DNA from: Pseudophaeobacter profundi
GTDB taxonomy: Bacteria > Pseudomonadota > Alphaproteobacteria > Rhodobacterales > Rhodobacteraceae
Direction of reading: 5' to 3'
DNA length: 64,000 nt
Assembly (NCBI RefSeq): GCF_029697505.1
Contig: NZ_JARJEF010000001.1
Coordinates: forward strand, 248,001-312,000
The position numbers were made by a program, and so were the translations under genes. This document shows positions 1 through 9,663 of the stretch, piece after piece. The notes below the pieces were generated by a model, which saw nothing but the letters and a program-made list of their open reading frames with translations, was not told where the DNA came from and searched no databases. Position 1 is the first letter of the stretch; each line of letters begins with the position of its first letter.

Positions 1-1388
1 CGCGCCGTAACCTGCGCAATGAAATCATCGCCGCGTTGCTCGAAATTGTCATATTGATCAAAACTGGCGGCCGCTGGCGCCAACAGAACCACGTCCCCCG
101 GCTCGGCCTCTGCCATGGCGCGCTCTACCGCCTTGGCCATCGTGGTGCAAACCTCAGCCTCGACATCCAGCTGCAGGGCAAAGCCCGCCGCCTCTCGGCC
201 GATCACATAGGCCTTGCGCACCGCACCGGTTTGCCCCCCCAGCGCCGCCAGCCCGCCCTCTTTTTCCAACCCGCCGCAGATCCAGCGAATGTTCTTGAAA
301 GCGCTCAGCGCTTTTGCGGCGCTATCCAGGTTGGTGGCCTTGCTGTCGTTGACATAGCGTACACCCGCCACCTCGGCAATGGTCTGGCTGCGGTGCGGCA
401 GGCCCGGATAATCGGCCAATGCCGCCTCGATCACCCGTGGTGCCAGCCCCAGCACCCGCGCCGCCGCATAGGCCGCACAGGCATTCTGATGATTATGCTG
501 CCCCGGCAGCCCCGTCATCCGCCGCAAATCGACCGAGGCCACCTGACGCCCCTTGCGCATCTCGCTCAGAAAGCCTTTGCGGGCAAAGACCTGCCAGCCC
601 GGTCCAGTCAGCTTGCGCCCCGAGGCCACCCGGATTACCCGGTCATCGCTGGCCGCCTGCGCCATCTGTCCGGCAAGAAACAGCCCCTCGTCCTCATCAA
701 CACCGATAATGGCCCGATCCGGGCCGCCCTCGGCAAACAGGCGACGTTTGGCGGCAAAATATCCCCCCAGTCCAGCATGGCGATCCAGATGATCGGGCGA
801 TAGATTGGTCAAAATCGCCACATCGGGGGTCAGCGCGCGGGCCAGTTCCGTCTGATAGCTGGACAGCTCCAGCACCACCACACCAGCATTTCCCGGTGGA
901 TCGATATCCAGCACGCCGCGGCCAATATTGCCCGCCATCTGGCTGTCGCGCCCGACAGACACCAGAATGTGATGCAACAGCGCCACCGTGGTTGATTTGC
1001 CGTTGGATCCGGTGATCGCCACCACTTTGGGCGGCTGATCCAGCATATCCCAGCCCTGGGCCGGCAACGAGGCAAAGAACAGCCCGATGTCATTGTCCAC
1101 CGGCACCCCAGCTTCCAGGGCAGCACGGATCACCGGGTTGGGCTGCGGGTAAAGATGCGGAATGCCCGGCGAGGTGATCAACACCGCGACATCGTTAAAG
1201 GCTCCGTTCCTGTGCAGATCCCTCAGCTCAAAGCCCTCTGCCTCGGCGGCAGCGCGCGCCTGCGGCTGGTCATCCCAGCACACCGCAGTGGCGCCGCCCG
1301 CCAGCAGCGCCCGCGCCGTGGCAAGGCCAGACCGCCCCAACCCCAAAACGGCGACAGTTGCGCCTTCAAACCCTTGAACCGGGATCAT
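1..1388 (-). CDS. murD: UDP-N-acetylmuramoylalanine-D-glutamate ligase MurD (3' end cut by window edge)
   Basis: Cytoplasmic Mur ligase that adds D-Glu to UDP-MurNAc-L-Ala using ATP. Translation from the ATG at 1386-1388 begins [21 protein letters not shown], a Rossmann-like nucleotide-sugar domain, followed by the Mur P-loop GSNGKST and the central-domain stretch [10 protein letters not shown]. About 462 codons are visible, close to the usual family length of about 450-470, so only the last few codons are missing. It is the last dcw gene on the minus strand here, about 270 bp after mraY and behind a terminator at 1596-1616. It may therefore need its own promoter. Confidence 0.95.
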   Translation of the reverse strand, partial: MIPVQGFEGATVAVLGLGRSGLATARALLAGGATAVCWDDQPQARAAAEAEGFELRDLHRNGAFNDVAVLITSPGIPHLYPQPNPVIRAALEAGVPVDNDIGLFFASLPAQGWDMLDQPPKVVAITGSNGKSTTVALLHHILVSVGRDSQMAGNIGRGVLDIDPPGNAGVVVLELSSYQTELARALTPDVAILTNLSPDHLDRHAGLGGYFAAKRRLFAEGGPDRAIIGVDEDEGLFLAGQMAQAASDDRVIRVASGRKLTGPGWQVFARKGFLSEMRKGRQVASVDLRRMTGLPGQHNHQNACAAYAAARVLGLAPRVIEAALADYPGLPHRSQTIAEVAGVRYVNDSKATNLDSAAKALSAFKNIRWICGGLEKEGGLAALGGQTGAVRKAYVIGREAAGFALQLDVEAEVCTTMAKAVERAMAEAEPGDVVLLAPAAASFDQYDNFEQRGDDFIAQVTA

Positions 1389-1595
1389 CGCCCACCTCAC
1401 CTAATTGATCAAATTTGCGCCGCACAGTGCACCGCCCCCCCCCCACTTGCAAGAGGTCAGAGGCTTGGCAAATGCCTCTATCCGCGCGCCCCTTGCAGAG
1501 GCCCAGAGGGCCTCTGCCACCCCCAACAATTGCCAGAGTGGCAGCGCCGCTCGAAATTGGCGGGAGCGCCCCCCTGTTGCTGGGTGCCACGCATG
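1389..1595 (-). other. Structured leader between mraY terminator and murD
   Basis: No gene seen. On the plus-strand text there is a perfect 10-bp hairpin at 1495-1504/1508-1517 (GCAGAGGCCC, 3-nt loop), a second arm pair AGAGGC at 1459-1464 with GCCTCT at 1474-1479, and a run of ten C at 1435-1444. None is followed by a T-run on either strand, so they do not look like intrinsic terminators. Because a terminator separates it from mraY, this stretch is the likely place for a murD promoter and 5' UTR. No clear -35/-10 pair was identified. Confidence 0.5.
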
Positions 1596-1616
1596 AAAAA
1601 GGAGGCCGTAGCCTCC
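1596..1616 (-). terminator. Rho-independent terminator after mraY
   Basis: Read on the minus strand, GGAGGC, a 4-nt loop and GCCTCC (plus positions 1601-1616) are followed at once by TTTTT (complement of 1596-1600). It lies about 40 bp beyond the mraY stop and would end the mraZ-to-mraY transcript. Confidence 0.75.
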
Positions 1617-1655
1617 TTTCATCTTCCATCACGCAGCAGGAAAATCTGCCAAGGT

Positions 1656-2738
1656 CTATCGCACCTTCAGCGTTGCCAGGCCGATCATCGCCAGGATCAG
1701 TGCAATGATCCAGAACCGGATCACAATTGTCGGCTCTGCCCAGCCCTTTTTTTCATAGTGGTGGTGGATCGGCGCCATCAGGAAAATCCGCTTGCCGGTC
1801 CGTTTGAAATACAGCACCTGCAGGATCACGGAAAGCGCCTCCAGCACAAACAGCCCACCGACGATCGCCCAGACCAGCTCATGTTTGGTGACAACCGCAA
1901 TCGCCCCCAGCGCGCCGCCCAGGGCCAGCGATCCGGTATCGCCCATGAAGACGGCAGCAGGCGGCGCATTATACCACAAGAAGCCAAGGCCGCCGCCAAA
2001 CAGCGCTGCCGTAAAGATCAGGATTTCGCCGGTGCCAGGCACATAGTGCACATCCAGATAATCGGTGAAATCAACCCGGCCCACCGCATAGGCGATCACA
2101 CCCAGGGTGCCCGCCGCAATCATCACCGGCATGATGGCCAGCCCATCCAGACCATCGGTCAGGTTCACCGCATTGGCCGAACCCACGATAACGCAGATCA
2201 CGAAGGGCACATAGAAATACCCCAGGTTCAGCAGGGTATCCTTGAACACCGGCAGCGCCAGTTCGCTCTGCAACGCCTCCGGGTGATAGGCCCTGGCCCA
2301 GACCGCCGCGATGACCGCAATCAAAATCCCCAACAGCAGCCGCACTTTGCCGGATACCCCGGCGGTGTTCTGCTTTGACACCTTGGCATAGTCATCGGCA
2401 AAGCCGATCAGGGCAAAGGACATGGTGACAAAAAGCACCAGCCAGACAAAGGGATTGTCCAGCCGCGCCCAGATCAGCGTGGCACTGAGAACGGCGCCGA
2501 CAATCAGCAGCCCGCCCATGGTCGGGGTGCCCGCCTTGGCCATATGCGCCTCTGGGCCGTCATCGCGGATCGGCTGCCCCTTGCCCTGACGGCGGCGCAG
2601 TACGTTGATCAGCGGCGTGCCGAACAAGAAACCAAACACAAGCGCGGTCATAAAGGCGCCGCCTGCCCGGAAGGTGATATAGCGGAAGAGGTTGAAAAAA
2701 TCGCCGCCATCCGACAGGGCCGTCAGCCAATAGAGCAT
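1656..2738 (-). CDS. mraY: Phospho-N-acetylmuramoyl-pentapeptide-transferase MraY
   Basis: Integral membrane enzyme that transfers phospho-MurNAc-pentapeptide from UDP to undecaprenyl phosphate, making lipid I. At 360 aa it has the usual length and multi-spanning hydrophobic pattern. Visible signatures are [10 protein letters not shown] near residue 88, FADDYAK (the catalytic Asp pair), the [10 protein letters not shown] loop and the C-terminal [10 protein letters not shown]. The ATG at 2738 has an AGGCGAGGA ribosome-binding stretch upstream. It lies 30 bp after murF and before a terminator, so it is the last gene of the main dcw transcript. Confidence 0.97.
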   Translation of the reverse strand: MLYWLTALSDGGDFFNLFRYITFRAGGAFMTALVFGFLFGTPLINVLRRRQGKGQPIRDDGPEAHMAKAGTPTMGGLLIVGAVLSATLIWARLDNPFVWLVLFVTMSFALIGFADDYAKVSKQNTAGVSGKVRLLLGILIAVIAAVWARAYHPEALQSELALPVFKDTLLNLGYFYVPFVICVIVGSANAVNLTDGLDGLAIMPVMIAAGTLGVIAYAVGRVDFTDYLDVHYVPGTGEILIFTAALFGGGLGFLWYNAPPAAVFMGDTGSLALGGALGAIAVVTKHELVWAIVGGLFVLEALSVILQVLYFKRTGKRIFLMAPIHHHYEKKGWAEPTIVIRFWIIALILAMIGLATLKVR

Positions 2739-2768
2739 CTTGGATCGATCCTCGCCTTTAGTTGTTGT

Positions 2769-4187
2769 TTAAGAAGTGCGCTTGCCATGACCCAATTCCC
2801 GGATGCCGTCAACGATCTTGGCCAGCCCCGCGCTCAAAGATCCCTTGGCCAGCACAATATCGCCACAGCCCAGCTGCGCCGCCAGATCTGGGCGCGCCTC
2901 GCTTGCACTGGCATAGTGCTTGCCACGTTTGGCCTCGGGCAGGGCCGCGTACAGATGCGCCATCAATGGGCCGATGCAGTGGATCTCATCAATTGCCTGC
3001 AGCGCCGCCAGATCAGCAAGACCGGCGTGCAGCGCTGCCTCCTGTGGACCAAGTTCGCCCATATCGCCCAGATAGGCGATCCTGCGCCCGAGGGGCCGGG
3101 CCGTGGCATCTGTTGGCAACGGCGTCGCCGCAAGCACGTCAAGCGCCGCCGCCATTGATGTGGGATTGGCATTATAGCTGTCGTCCAGCAGCAGCAATTT
3201 TCCGCCCTCTAGCGCCACTTCGACCCGCGCACCGCGCCCCGTGACCGGCGACCAGAGCGCCAGAACCTGCGCCGCCCGCGCCAGATCGGCGCCAGCGGCC
3301 TCTACCGCGGCCAATGCCCCCAGCGCGTTCATGGCAAAATGGGCCCCAAGCGACTGAATATGCAGCTGCAGCCTGGTGGCGTTGCAGCGCACCTCGGCCA
3401 GGGTTTCGCCAGCCTCGATCCGGGTCGACAGCAGGTGATAGGCCGTCGAAGTCTGACCAAACCAGACAGGACGCGCGCCCAACCGCTGGGCCTCTTGCGC
3501 CAGGACCTGCGCCTCGGCGATATCTGCATTCAGCACCGCGGTGCCGCCCGGTTCCAGCCCTTCCAGGATAGCCGCCTTTTCGCGGGCAATACCCGCCACA
3601 TCGTCAAAGGCCTCTAGGTGTACCGCCGCAACCGTGGTCACCAGGGCCACATGCGGGCGAGCCTGGCGGGCCAATGGCGCAGTCTCGCCAGGGTGATTCA
3701 TGCCGATTTCGATCACCGCATACTCTGAATCCCGCGGCATCCGCGCCAGGGTAAGCGGCACCCCCCAGTGATTGTTATAGCTGGCCACGGCGGCATGGCA
3801 GCGCCCCTGATCGGCCAGCATGCAGGCCAGCATTTCCTTGGTCGAGGTCTTGCCGACAGAGCCAGTGACGGCAATCACCTTGGCACTGGTGCGCGCCCGC
3901 GCCGCCCGCCCCAGAGCCTCTAGCGCCGCCTGGACATCGGCAACAATCAACAATGGCGCATCTGGCGCCACATCGTCGGGACGACGGCTGACCAGCGCGG
4001 CAGCGGCCCCCTTTTCCAAAGCCTGAGCCACAAAATCATGGCCGTCGCGTGCGGCCTTCAGCGCCACAAACATATCCCCCGGCGCAAGCGTCCGGGTATC
4101 GATCGACAGGCCCGTCGCCTGCCAGTCACCTCTGGCCTCGCCGCCTGTTGCCTGCGCGGCCTCTGCCGCGCTCCAGAGCGCTGTCAT
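2769..4187 (-). CDS. murF: UDP-N-acetylmuramoyl-tripeptide-D-alanyl-D-alanine ligase MurF
   Basis: ATP-dependent ligase that adds D-Ala-D-Ala to UDP-MurNAc-tripeptide in the cytoplasm. The 472-aa protein carries the N-terminal uridine-binding domain with SIDTRTL, the P-loop VTGSVGKTSTKEM near residue 110, the EIGMNHPGE motif and the C-terminal DDSYNANPTSM. Its ATG overlaps the murE stop by 4 nt (ATGA), indicating translational coupling. It replaces no neighbour and keeps the standard dcw order. Confidence 0.97.
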   Translation of the reverse strand: MTALWSAAEAAQATGGEARGDWQATGLSIDTRTLAPGDMFVALKAARDGHDFVAQALEKGAAAALVSRRPDDVAPDAPLLIVADVQAALEALGRAARARTSAKVIAVTGSVGKTSTKEMLACMLADQGRCHAAVASYNNHWGVPLTLARMPRDSEYAVIEIGMNHPGETAPLARQARPHVALVTTVAAVHLEAFDDVAGIAREKAAILEGLEPGGTAVLNADIAEAQVLAQEAQRLGARPVWFGQTSTAYHLLSTRIEAGETLAEVRCNATRLQLHIQSLGAHFAMNALGALAAVEAAGADLARAAQVLALWSPVTGRGARVEVALEGGKLLLLDDSYNANPTSMAAALDVLAATPLPTDATARPLGRRIAYLGDMGELGPQEAALHAGLADLAALQAIDEIHCIGPLMAHLYAALPEAKRGKHYASASEARPDLAAQLGCGDIVLAKGSLSAGLAKIVDGIRELGHGKRTS

Positions 4188-5683
4188 ACTGCTTTCCCAT
4201 CCAAAACGGCCACCGCCAGGCTGGCCTGTTCCACATCATCAAAGGGCAGCACATCGGTGCCGATGGTCTGGCCGCTTTCATGGCCCTTGCCACAGATCAG
4301 CAAGACATCCCCCGCCCCCAGCATATCAACCCCGCGCAGGATTGCCTCGGCGCGGTCGCCGACCTCCAGGGCAGCTGGGGCGCCCTTTTTGACCTGCGCC
4401 CGGATCAGGCCCGGATCTTCGGTGCGCGGATTGTCATCCGTGACAATGACCAGATCGGCATTGTCCTGTGCGGCCTGCCCCATCAAGGGGCGTTTGCCCG
4501 CGTCGCGATCACCACCGGCGCCAACAATGGCAATCAGCCGTCCCAGCACATGCGGGCGCAGCGCCTTGATCGCAGTAGCCACCGCATCCGGCGTATGGGC
4601 GTAATCGACAAAAACCGCCGCCCCATTGTCACGGGTCGCGGCATGTTCCATCCGGCCGCGCACCGTGGTCAGATGCGGCAGGGTCGCAAAGACCGCTGCC
4701 GGGTCTTCGCCACTGGCAATCACCAGACCGCAGGCCAAGAGCACATTTTCCGCCTGAAAACCGCCGATAAGGTTGAGCCGCACCTGATAGGGCTGGTCAT
4801 GCCAGCTAAAGCGCAGTTCCTGGCCGGTATCATCATAGCGCAGCCCGCTGAGGCTGATATCGCCCAGGCCACGCCCGACGCTCAGCACCTCTTGGCCACG
4901 GGCTGCCGCCACGGCGCGCATTTCTGGCCCCCGCGGATCATTCATATTGATCACTGCAACGCCATCCTCTGGCAGGATGCGGCGGAACAATCCCGCCTTG
5001 GCGGCAAAATAGGCCTCGAAGGTTTCGTGATAATCCAGATGATCCTGGGTGAAATTGGTAAAGCCCGCCGCCGCCAGCTGCACCCCATCAAGGCGGCATT
5101 GATCCAGCCCATGCGAAGAGGCCTCCATCGCGGCATGGGTCACCCCCGCTGCCGCCGCCTTGGCCAGGGCCGCATGCAGCGTGATCGGTTCCGGCGTCGT
5201 ATGGGCCAGCGGGTGACTCCAGGCACCTTCGATGCCGGTGGTGCCCAGGTTGACGGCGGCATGGCCCAGCTCGCACCAGATCTGGCGTACGAATGTCGCG
5301 ACAGAGGTTTTCCCATTGGTGCCGGTCACCGCGACCATGGTGGCAGGCTGGGCGCCAAACCACAGGGCAGCAGCATAGGCCAGCGCCTGGCGCGGATCTT
5401 CGGCAATCACCAGCGCCGCATGGCTGTCGGCCAGCGGCTGGGCAGCGATCCTTGCCCCGGCCGCATCGGTCAGGATGGCGGTTGCCCCCTGCTCCAGCGC
5501 CGCTGGGATGAATTTGGCCCCATGGACCAGGCTGCCTGGCAGCGCCGCAAATAGGCAGCCCTTGGCCACCTTGCGGCTGTCGACTGCAAGGCCCGCAATC
5601 AGCGGATCGGCACCGCCACGGGCAGTCAGGCCGAGCTCGCTCAGCGGGCGGGTTTCAGGGGTCTCGTCGGGGTTGCTGCGCAT
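4184..5683 (-). CDS. murE: UDP-MurNAc-L-Ala-D-Glu:meso-diaminopimelate ligase MurE
   Basis: Cytoplasmic Mur ligase adding the third stem-peptide residue. The 499-aa protein shows the N-terminal AVDSRKVAKG segment, the P-loop VTGTNGKTS near residue 117, EASSHGLDQ and the C-terminal DDNPRTEDP. The DNPR motif is the established marker for meso-diaminopimelate rather than lysine as substrate, which fits a Gram-negative host. Start ATG at 5683; the stop overlaps murF by 4 nt. A 44-bp gap separates it from ftsI. Confidence 0.97.
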   Translation of the reverse strand: MRSNPDETPETRPLSELGLTARGGADPLIAGLAVDSRKVAKGCLFAALPGSLVHGAKFIPAALEQGATAILTDAAGARIAAQPLADSHAALVIAEDPRQALAYAAALWFGAQPATMVAVTGTNGKTSVATFVRQIWCELGHAAVNLGTTGIEGAWSHPLAHTTPEPITLHAALAKAAAAGVTHAAMEASSHGLDQCRLDGVQLAAAGFTNFTQDHLDYHETFEAYFAAKAGLFRRILPEDGVAVINMNDPRGPEMRAVAAARGQEVLSVGRGLGDISLSGLRYDDTGQELRFSWHDQPYQVRLNLIGGFQAENVLLACGLVIASGEDPAAVFATLPHLTTVRGRMEHAATRDNGAAVFVDYAHTPDAVATAIKALRPHVLGRLIAIVGAGGDRDAGKRPLMGQAAQDNADLVIVTDDNPRTEDPGLIRAQVKKGAPAALEVGDRAEAILRGVDMLGAGDVLLICGKGHESGQTIGTDVLPFDDVEQASLAVAVLDGKAV

Positions 5684-5727
5684 CTGCGGCCCTCACCAGG
5701 GGTTAGGCCCGGGAGTCGCCCCCGGGA

Positions 5728-7512
5728 TCAGTTGGAGGTCAGGGTTATACCAGTCACCTCGGCGGGTTCAACTTGTGGTCTCAACCCAAGGAGCGGCGCC
5801 AGACGGCCAATCATTTCAGCCGCCACTGGCACAGCTGTCCAACCGGCAGTGCGGCGTTCCTCGCCATAGGCAAAGACAGAGGGTTCATCCAGGGTGACCA
5901 CCAGCACATATTTGGGATCATGCGCCGGAAACATCGAGGCAAAGGTCGCAATAACCTTGTCTTCGTAATAGCCGCCGCGGGGTCTTGGCTTATCCGCGGT
6001 GCCAGTCTTGCCGCCCACCTGATAGCCCGGCACGCGGGCAAAGCTGGCGGTGCCTTCGGTCACAACCTTGCGCAGCATAAGACGCGCCGCTCTGGCCGAT
6101 TCTTCTGTCATGATGCGCCGCCCCAACTGCGGGCCATCCTGTTTAAGGATGGTTGGGCTGACATAGCGCCCGCCATTGGCGATGGCAGCATAACCTGCCG
6201 CCAGGTGCATTGGCGTGGTGGAAATCCCATGACCGTAAGAGATGGTCATGGCTGACAGTTCAGACCAGTTCTTGGGCAACAGCGGCTTGCCGCCCTGCGC
6301 CTCGACGATTTCAACTGGCGTGGCCTCCAGCATCCCCAGATCATCCAGGAAATCACGCTGGCGTTCAGCCCCGATCTGCTGGGCCAGGCGCGCAGTCCCA
6401 ATGTTAGAGGATTTCACGATGATCTTTGTCACCGACAAGGCATTGCCATAGTTACGGAAATCCCTGATCGCAAATTTCCCCCAGCGCAGTGGGCCACGGG
6501 TATCAACCACCGTGTCCGGCGTCGCCAGCCCCAGATCCATTGCCTGGGCTGCGGCAAAGATCTTGAAGGTAGAGCCCAGCTCATAAACCCCCTGCACCGC
6601 GCGGTTGAACAGCGGGCTGACCGAAGGGTCAAAGCCAGAGGTCGGCGGCTGCGGGCGTTCATTGGGGTCGAAATCCGGCAGCGACACCACCGAAATCACC
6701 TCACCGCTGTGCACATCCATCAAGATGGAGGTAGCACCCTTGGCATTCATCAGCTTCATGCCACCATCCAGCACCCGCTCGGCAGCAGCCTGCACGGTCA
6801 GATCCAGCGAGAGAGCCAGCGGCTTTGTGCCATTGCCCGGATCGCGCAGATAGCTGTCAAACTGCTTTTCCACGCCGGCGACACCGATCACCTCGGCGGC
6901 GCTGACGCCCTCTTTGCCAAATCCAGCCCCGCCCAGAACATGGGCGGCGACACTGCCATTGGGATAAAGACGCATTTCACGCGGGCCAAACATCAGGCCC
7001 GGATCCCCGATATCATGCACCGCCTGTTTTTGTTCGGGGCTGATTTTCTTTTTTATCCACAAGAACTTGCGCGTTCCGGTAAAATCGGCCAGTAGGCGCG
7101 CCGGGTCCAGATCCGGGAAAATCTCGACCAGCCGCGCGGCGGTGGCTTCCGGGTCGATCAACTGCGGTGGCTGCGCATAGAGCGAATGGGTCTCAAAATT
7201 GGTGGCCAGAATGCGCCCCTGACGATCAACAATATCGGCGCGCTGCATGGCAATGGCGCTGCCTGCGGTGCTGGCCACAGGTTCGCGCGGCTCCGAGGTT
7301 GCCATAACCCCCATACGCCCTGCCACGGCCGCATAGGCACAGAGGAAGAAAACCCCCAGAACCAGCAGGCGGCCCTCGGCACGTTGGCGCGATTTGACCT
7401 GCATCTCGTCATGGCGCTGACGGATGTTTTCTTTTTCGATCGCGTCGGGGTTTTCCCCCTTGGCACGGGCATCAAGAATACGGGCAAGCGGACGCAGGGG
7501 TCTGCGGGTCAT
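5728..7512 (-). CDS. ftsI: Septal peptidoglycan transpeptidase FtsI (PBP3)
   Basis: Division-specific class B penicillin-binding protein. It has a short basic cytoplasmic N-terminus, one membrane segment around residues 47-66, a periplasmic dimerisation domain and a transpeptidase domain. Catalytic motifs are all present: SxxK as S314-TF-K317, SxN as SSN and KTG as GGKTGTADKPR. At 594 aa it is in the family range. The start ATG at 7512 overlaps the ftsL stop by 4 nt, as expected for co-translated partners of the divisome. Confidence 0.97.
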   Translation of the reverse strand: MTRRPLRPLARILDARAKGENPDAIEKENIRQRHDEMQVKSRQRAEGRLLVLGVFFLCAYAAVAGRMGVMATSEPREPVASTAGSAIAMQRADIVDRQGRILATNFETHSLYAQPPQLIDPEATAARLVEIFPDLDPARLLADFTGTRKFLWIKKKISPEQKQAVHDIGDPGLMFGPREMRLYPNGSVAAHVLGGAGFGKEGVSAAEVIGVAGVEKQFDSYLRDPGNGTKPLALSLDLTVQAAAERVLDGGMKLMNAKGATSILMDVHSGEVISVVSLPDFDPNERPQPPTSGFDPSVSPLFNRAVQGVYELGSTFKIFAAAQAMDLGLATPDTVVDTRGPLRWGKFAIRDFRNYGNALSVTKIIVKSSNIGTARLAQQIGAERQRDFLDDLGMLEATPVEIVEAQGGKPLLPKNWSELSAMTISYGHGISTTPMHLAAGYAAIANGGRYVSPTILKQDGPQLGRRIMTEESARAARLMLRKVVTEGTASFARVPGYQVGGKTGTADKPRPRGGYYEDKVIATFASMFPAHDPKYVLVVTLDEPSVFAYGEERRTAGWTAVPVAAEMIGRLAPLLGLRPQVEPAEVTGITLTSN

Positions 7513-7871
7513 TGGCTCTGCTCCGACTGGGACCGCGTATTGAGACCAGAAACCTCGACGCCTTCGGTAATCGTAAATTCGGGTTGCAGCGGATATGTGA
7601 CCTCATCCACCCGGCCAAACTGATCCGGGCGCAGCGGCAAGAGGCCAAGGCTGGCAAAGTTCAGCTCGGCCAGTTCCATCAACCGGTCCGGCCGGTTCAG
7701 ATAAGCCCATTCCGCCCGCAGGACGCTCAGCCGGGTCTGGGCCGCACCAATCTGGCGCTGCAGGCCGCGGGTTTCTTTCAGCACCTGCTGGGTTGCATAG
7801 TTTTCACGGTAGGCCCAGAACGCCAGCCCAAAGACTGCCAGAGCGGTGATCACATACAACAACGACTTCAT
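7509..7871 (-). CDS. ftsL: Cell division protein FtsL
   Basis: Small bitopic divisome protein of 120 aa. An N-terminal membrane helix (roughly residues 3-20, [17 protein letters not shown]) is followed by a polar, coiled-coil-prone stretch ([19 protein letters not shown]) in the periplasm. FtsL is poorly conserved in sequence, so the call rests on topology plus position between rsmH and ftsI. Its ends overlap both neighbours by 4 nt. Confidence 0.88.
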   Translation of the reverse strand: MKSLLYVITALAVFGLAFWAYRENYATQQVLKETRGLQRQIGAAQTRLSVLRAEWAYLNRPDRLMELAELNFASLGLLPLRPDQFGRVDEVTYPLQPEFTITEGVEVSGLNTRSQSEQSQ

Positions 7872-8860
7872 TTGCGCCCCTCTTTCAGCTGCGGCATGCT
7901 CAGGTCCTTGGCGCTGATGGGTACCGGCTCTGCCGCAGTGCGACGCCCCACCCGCAGCCGCGCCGAGCGCGACCGGGGGTTTTGTGCCAGTTCGTCATCA
8001 TCCGGGCCAACCGCCTTGCGGGTGACCTGTTCAAACTGCGCTGCCAGTTCTTCCTGTTCCGGCGCATAGCGATTGGCGCGGCCTGTCTTGCCGGCGCGAT
8101 GCTGAAAGAAGCGTTTGACCATGCGATCCTCGACCGAATGGAAAGTCACAACAGCCAGCAAACCACCCGGTTTCAAGGCGCGTTCAGCCGCCAGAAGCCC
8201 GTTGAACAGCTCTTCGTATTCTGCGTTCACCGCGATGCGCAGCGCCTGAAAGCTGCGGGTGGCGGGATGCGACTTGCCCTGTTTGGCGCGGGGCAGACAG
8301 CCCTCGATCAGCTTGGCCAATTGCAGCGTCGTGGTGATTGGCTCCAGCGCGCGCGCCTTGACGATGGATTTGGCAATGCGGCGGCTGGCGCGTTCTTCGC
8401 CAAAATGAAACAGGATATCGGCAAGCTGCACTTCGCTCAGCTCGGCCACCAGGTCCGCCGCCGATGGCCCGGTCTGCGACATCCGCATATCCAGCGGCCC
8501 GTCGCGCATAAAGGAAAAACCACGCTCGGCCAGATCCAGCTGCATGGAAGAGACCCCAAGGTCCAGCACCACACCGTCCAAGTCTTGCGCATATTCATCC
8601 ATGCGCGAGAAGACGCCCTCTTGCAGTACCAGGCGATCACCATAGTCAGCGGCCCAGGGCTGGGCCAGTTCAAAGGCAAGCGGATCGCGGTCGACGCCGA
8701 TCACCTGATCGGCCCCGGCCTGCAACAATCCGCGCGTATAACCGCCAGCGCCAAAGGTGCCGTCCAGCCAGCGCCCGGAAACCGGCGCGACCGCCTGCAA
8801 CAGCGGGCGCAACAGCACCGGAACATGCGGCCCGGTCGAGGTCTCGCGATCCGTTGTCAT
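7868..8860 (-). CDS. rsmH: 16S rRNA (cytosine(1402)-N(4))-methyltransferase RsmH (MraW)
   Basis: SAM-dependent methyltransferase acting on C1402 of 16S rRNA. Diagnostic stretches are [13 protein letters not shown] at the N-terminus, the SAM motif [25 protein letters not shown], and the C-terminal [16 protein letters not shown]. Length 330 aa is normal. It starts 3 bp after the mraZ stop and overlaps ftsL by 4 nt, so it belongs to the same transcript. Confidence 0.97.
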   Translation of the reverse strand: MTTDRETSTGPHVPVLLRPLLQAVAPVSGRWLDGTFGAGGYTRGLLQAGADQVIGVDRDPLAFELAQPWAADYGDRLVLQEGVFSRMDEYAQDLDGVVLDLGVSSMQLDLAERGFSFMRDGPLDMRMSQTGPSAADLVAELSEVQLADILFHFGEERASRRIAKSIVKARALEPITTTLQLAKLIEGCLPRAKQGKSHPATRSFQALRIAVNAEYEELFNGLLAAERALKPGGLLAVVTFHSVEDRMVKRFFQHRAGKTGRANRYAPEQEELAAQFEQVTRKAVGPDDDELAQNPRSRSARLRVGRRTAAEPVPISAKDLSMPQLKEGRK

Positions 8861-8863
8861 AGC

Positions 8864-9367
8864 CTATGCGCCTCCGGCGTTATCTAGGAACTCCAGCGGG
8901 TCAAAACCCTCTGGCAATTCATCCATCCATTTCTCGGTTTGGGCCAGCTCTTCTTCTTCGTAGGTCTCGGGCTTCCAGATCTGGAAGGTATCACCGGCGG
9001 CCATAAAGAAGGCTTCTTTTTCGAGATCAATCTTGTTGCGCAGTTTGGCGGGCAACACCAGACGGCCGGTCTCGTCCACTGTTGTCGGGAAAGACTGACC
9101 ATGAAACATGCGCTGCAACATTTTGCGCTGCATAGATCCACGCGGCAAGGCATCAATTTTGGCGTCGACCTCTTCGATCGCCTCCATCGTATAGCATTCC
9201 AGGTAATTGCGGCGCTGATCGCCGTAGACGATTACCAATTCAGGGTTTTCACCGGACTTCCAGTTGGGGTCACTTGCCTCGATCACACGACGAAAGGAGG
9301 CTGGAATGGATACCCGCCCCTTTGTGTCCACCTTGTGGTGGCTTTCGCCTCTGAACCTGCGGCCCAA
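8864..9367 (-). CDS. mraZ: Transcriptional regulator MraZ
   Basis: SpoVT/AbrB-like DNA-binding regulator of the dcw cluster. Both DxxxR repeats are visible, as KVDTKGRVSIPASFR near residue 15 and VDETGRLVLPAKLR near residue 95. The best start is a TTG at 9365-9367, giving (M)GRRFRGESHHK, the typical MraZ N-terminus, with GAGGG about 8 nt upstream. The weak start codon and the long upstream leader suggest tight control of expression. It is the first gene of the cluster. Confidence 0.95.
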   Translation of the reverse strand: MGRRFRGESHHKVDTKGRVSIPASFRRVIEASDPNWKSGENPELVIVYGDQRRNYLECYTMEAIEEVDAKIDALPRGSMQRKMLQRMFHGQSFPTTVDETGRLVLPAKLRNKIDLEKEAFFMAAGDTFQIWKPETYEEEELAQTEKWMDELPEGFDPLEFLDNAGGA

Positions 9368-9410
9368 ATCTCAGCCCTCTATCCCGGCGCCTTCGCGCTC
9401 TGCTCCCCGA

Positions 9411-9456
9411 AATTAAAAGAGGCGAGTTGATCTGCTGCCACTGATCAACTCGCCTC
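9411..9456 (-). terminator. Leader terminator ahead of mraZ
   Basis: Perfect 14-bp inverted repeat (GAGGCGAGTTGATC at 9419-9432 with its complement at 9443-9456, 10-nt loop), followed on the minus strand by TTTTAATT (complement of 9411-9418). It sits 44 bp before the mraZ start. Transcripts that read through would make the dcw mRNA, while those that stop would give the small RNA. Confidence 0.8.
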
Positions 9457-9630
9457 CTGGTTCCCGCTTGGCGGGTTGTCCGACTGCGCGCGCCACCTGG
9501 GGGGATGTCTGCTCGCCCGCGCGCCGGATCTCTCGTTGTTCGGAAGAAGCAAAGGCCTGTATGAACCTGCTTATTATTATGAGCTTGGGGTCTTTGGCGC
9601 CCCGATGTGCTCTTCGCTGCATCCGATGTA
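9411..9630 (-). ncRNA. upsM: UpsM-like small RNA / 5' leader of the dcw transcript
   Basis: Rhodobacter sphaeroides is known to place an sRNA, UpsM (upstream of mraZ), in the extended dcw leader and to make it by premature termination. The same architecture is visible here: a candidate promoter at about 9637-9663, roughly 220 nt of non-coding sequence, and a strong terminator-like hairpin at 9411-9456, all on the minus strand and just upstream of mraZ. The assignment rests on position, length and terminator. I could not align the sequence to the reference. The 5' end is approximate. Confidence 0.65.
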
Positions 9631-9636
9631 AAAGGG

Positions 9637-9663
9637 ATACTATGGGAATTCATGGCCTGGCAA
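9637..9663 (-). promoter_or_regulatory. Candidate promoter for dcw leader/UpsM
   Basis: On the minus strand TTGCCA (complement of 9658-9663) and TAGTAT (complement of 9637-9642) are 15 bp apart. The spacing is short, so this is a tentative sigma-70-type promoter. A start near 9630 would give a leader of about 220 nt to the terminator. Confidence 0.35.

Noticed and set aside
1495-1517. Perfect hairpin upstream of murD as an intrinsic terminator
   Set aside because: No T-run follows on either strand; the true terminator signature is at 1596-1616.
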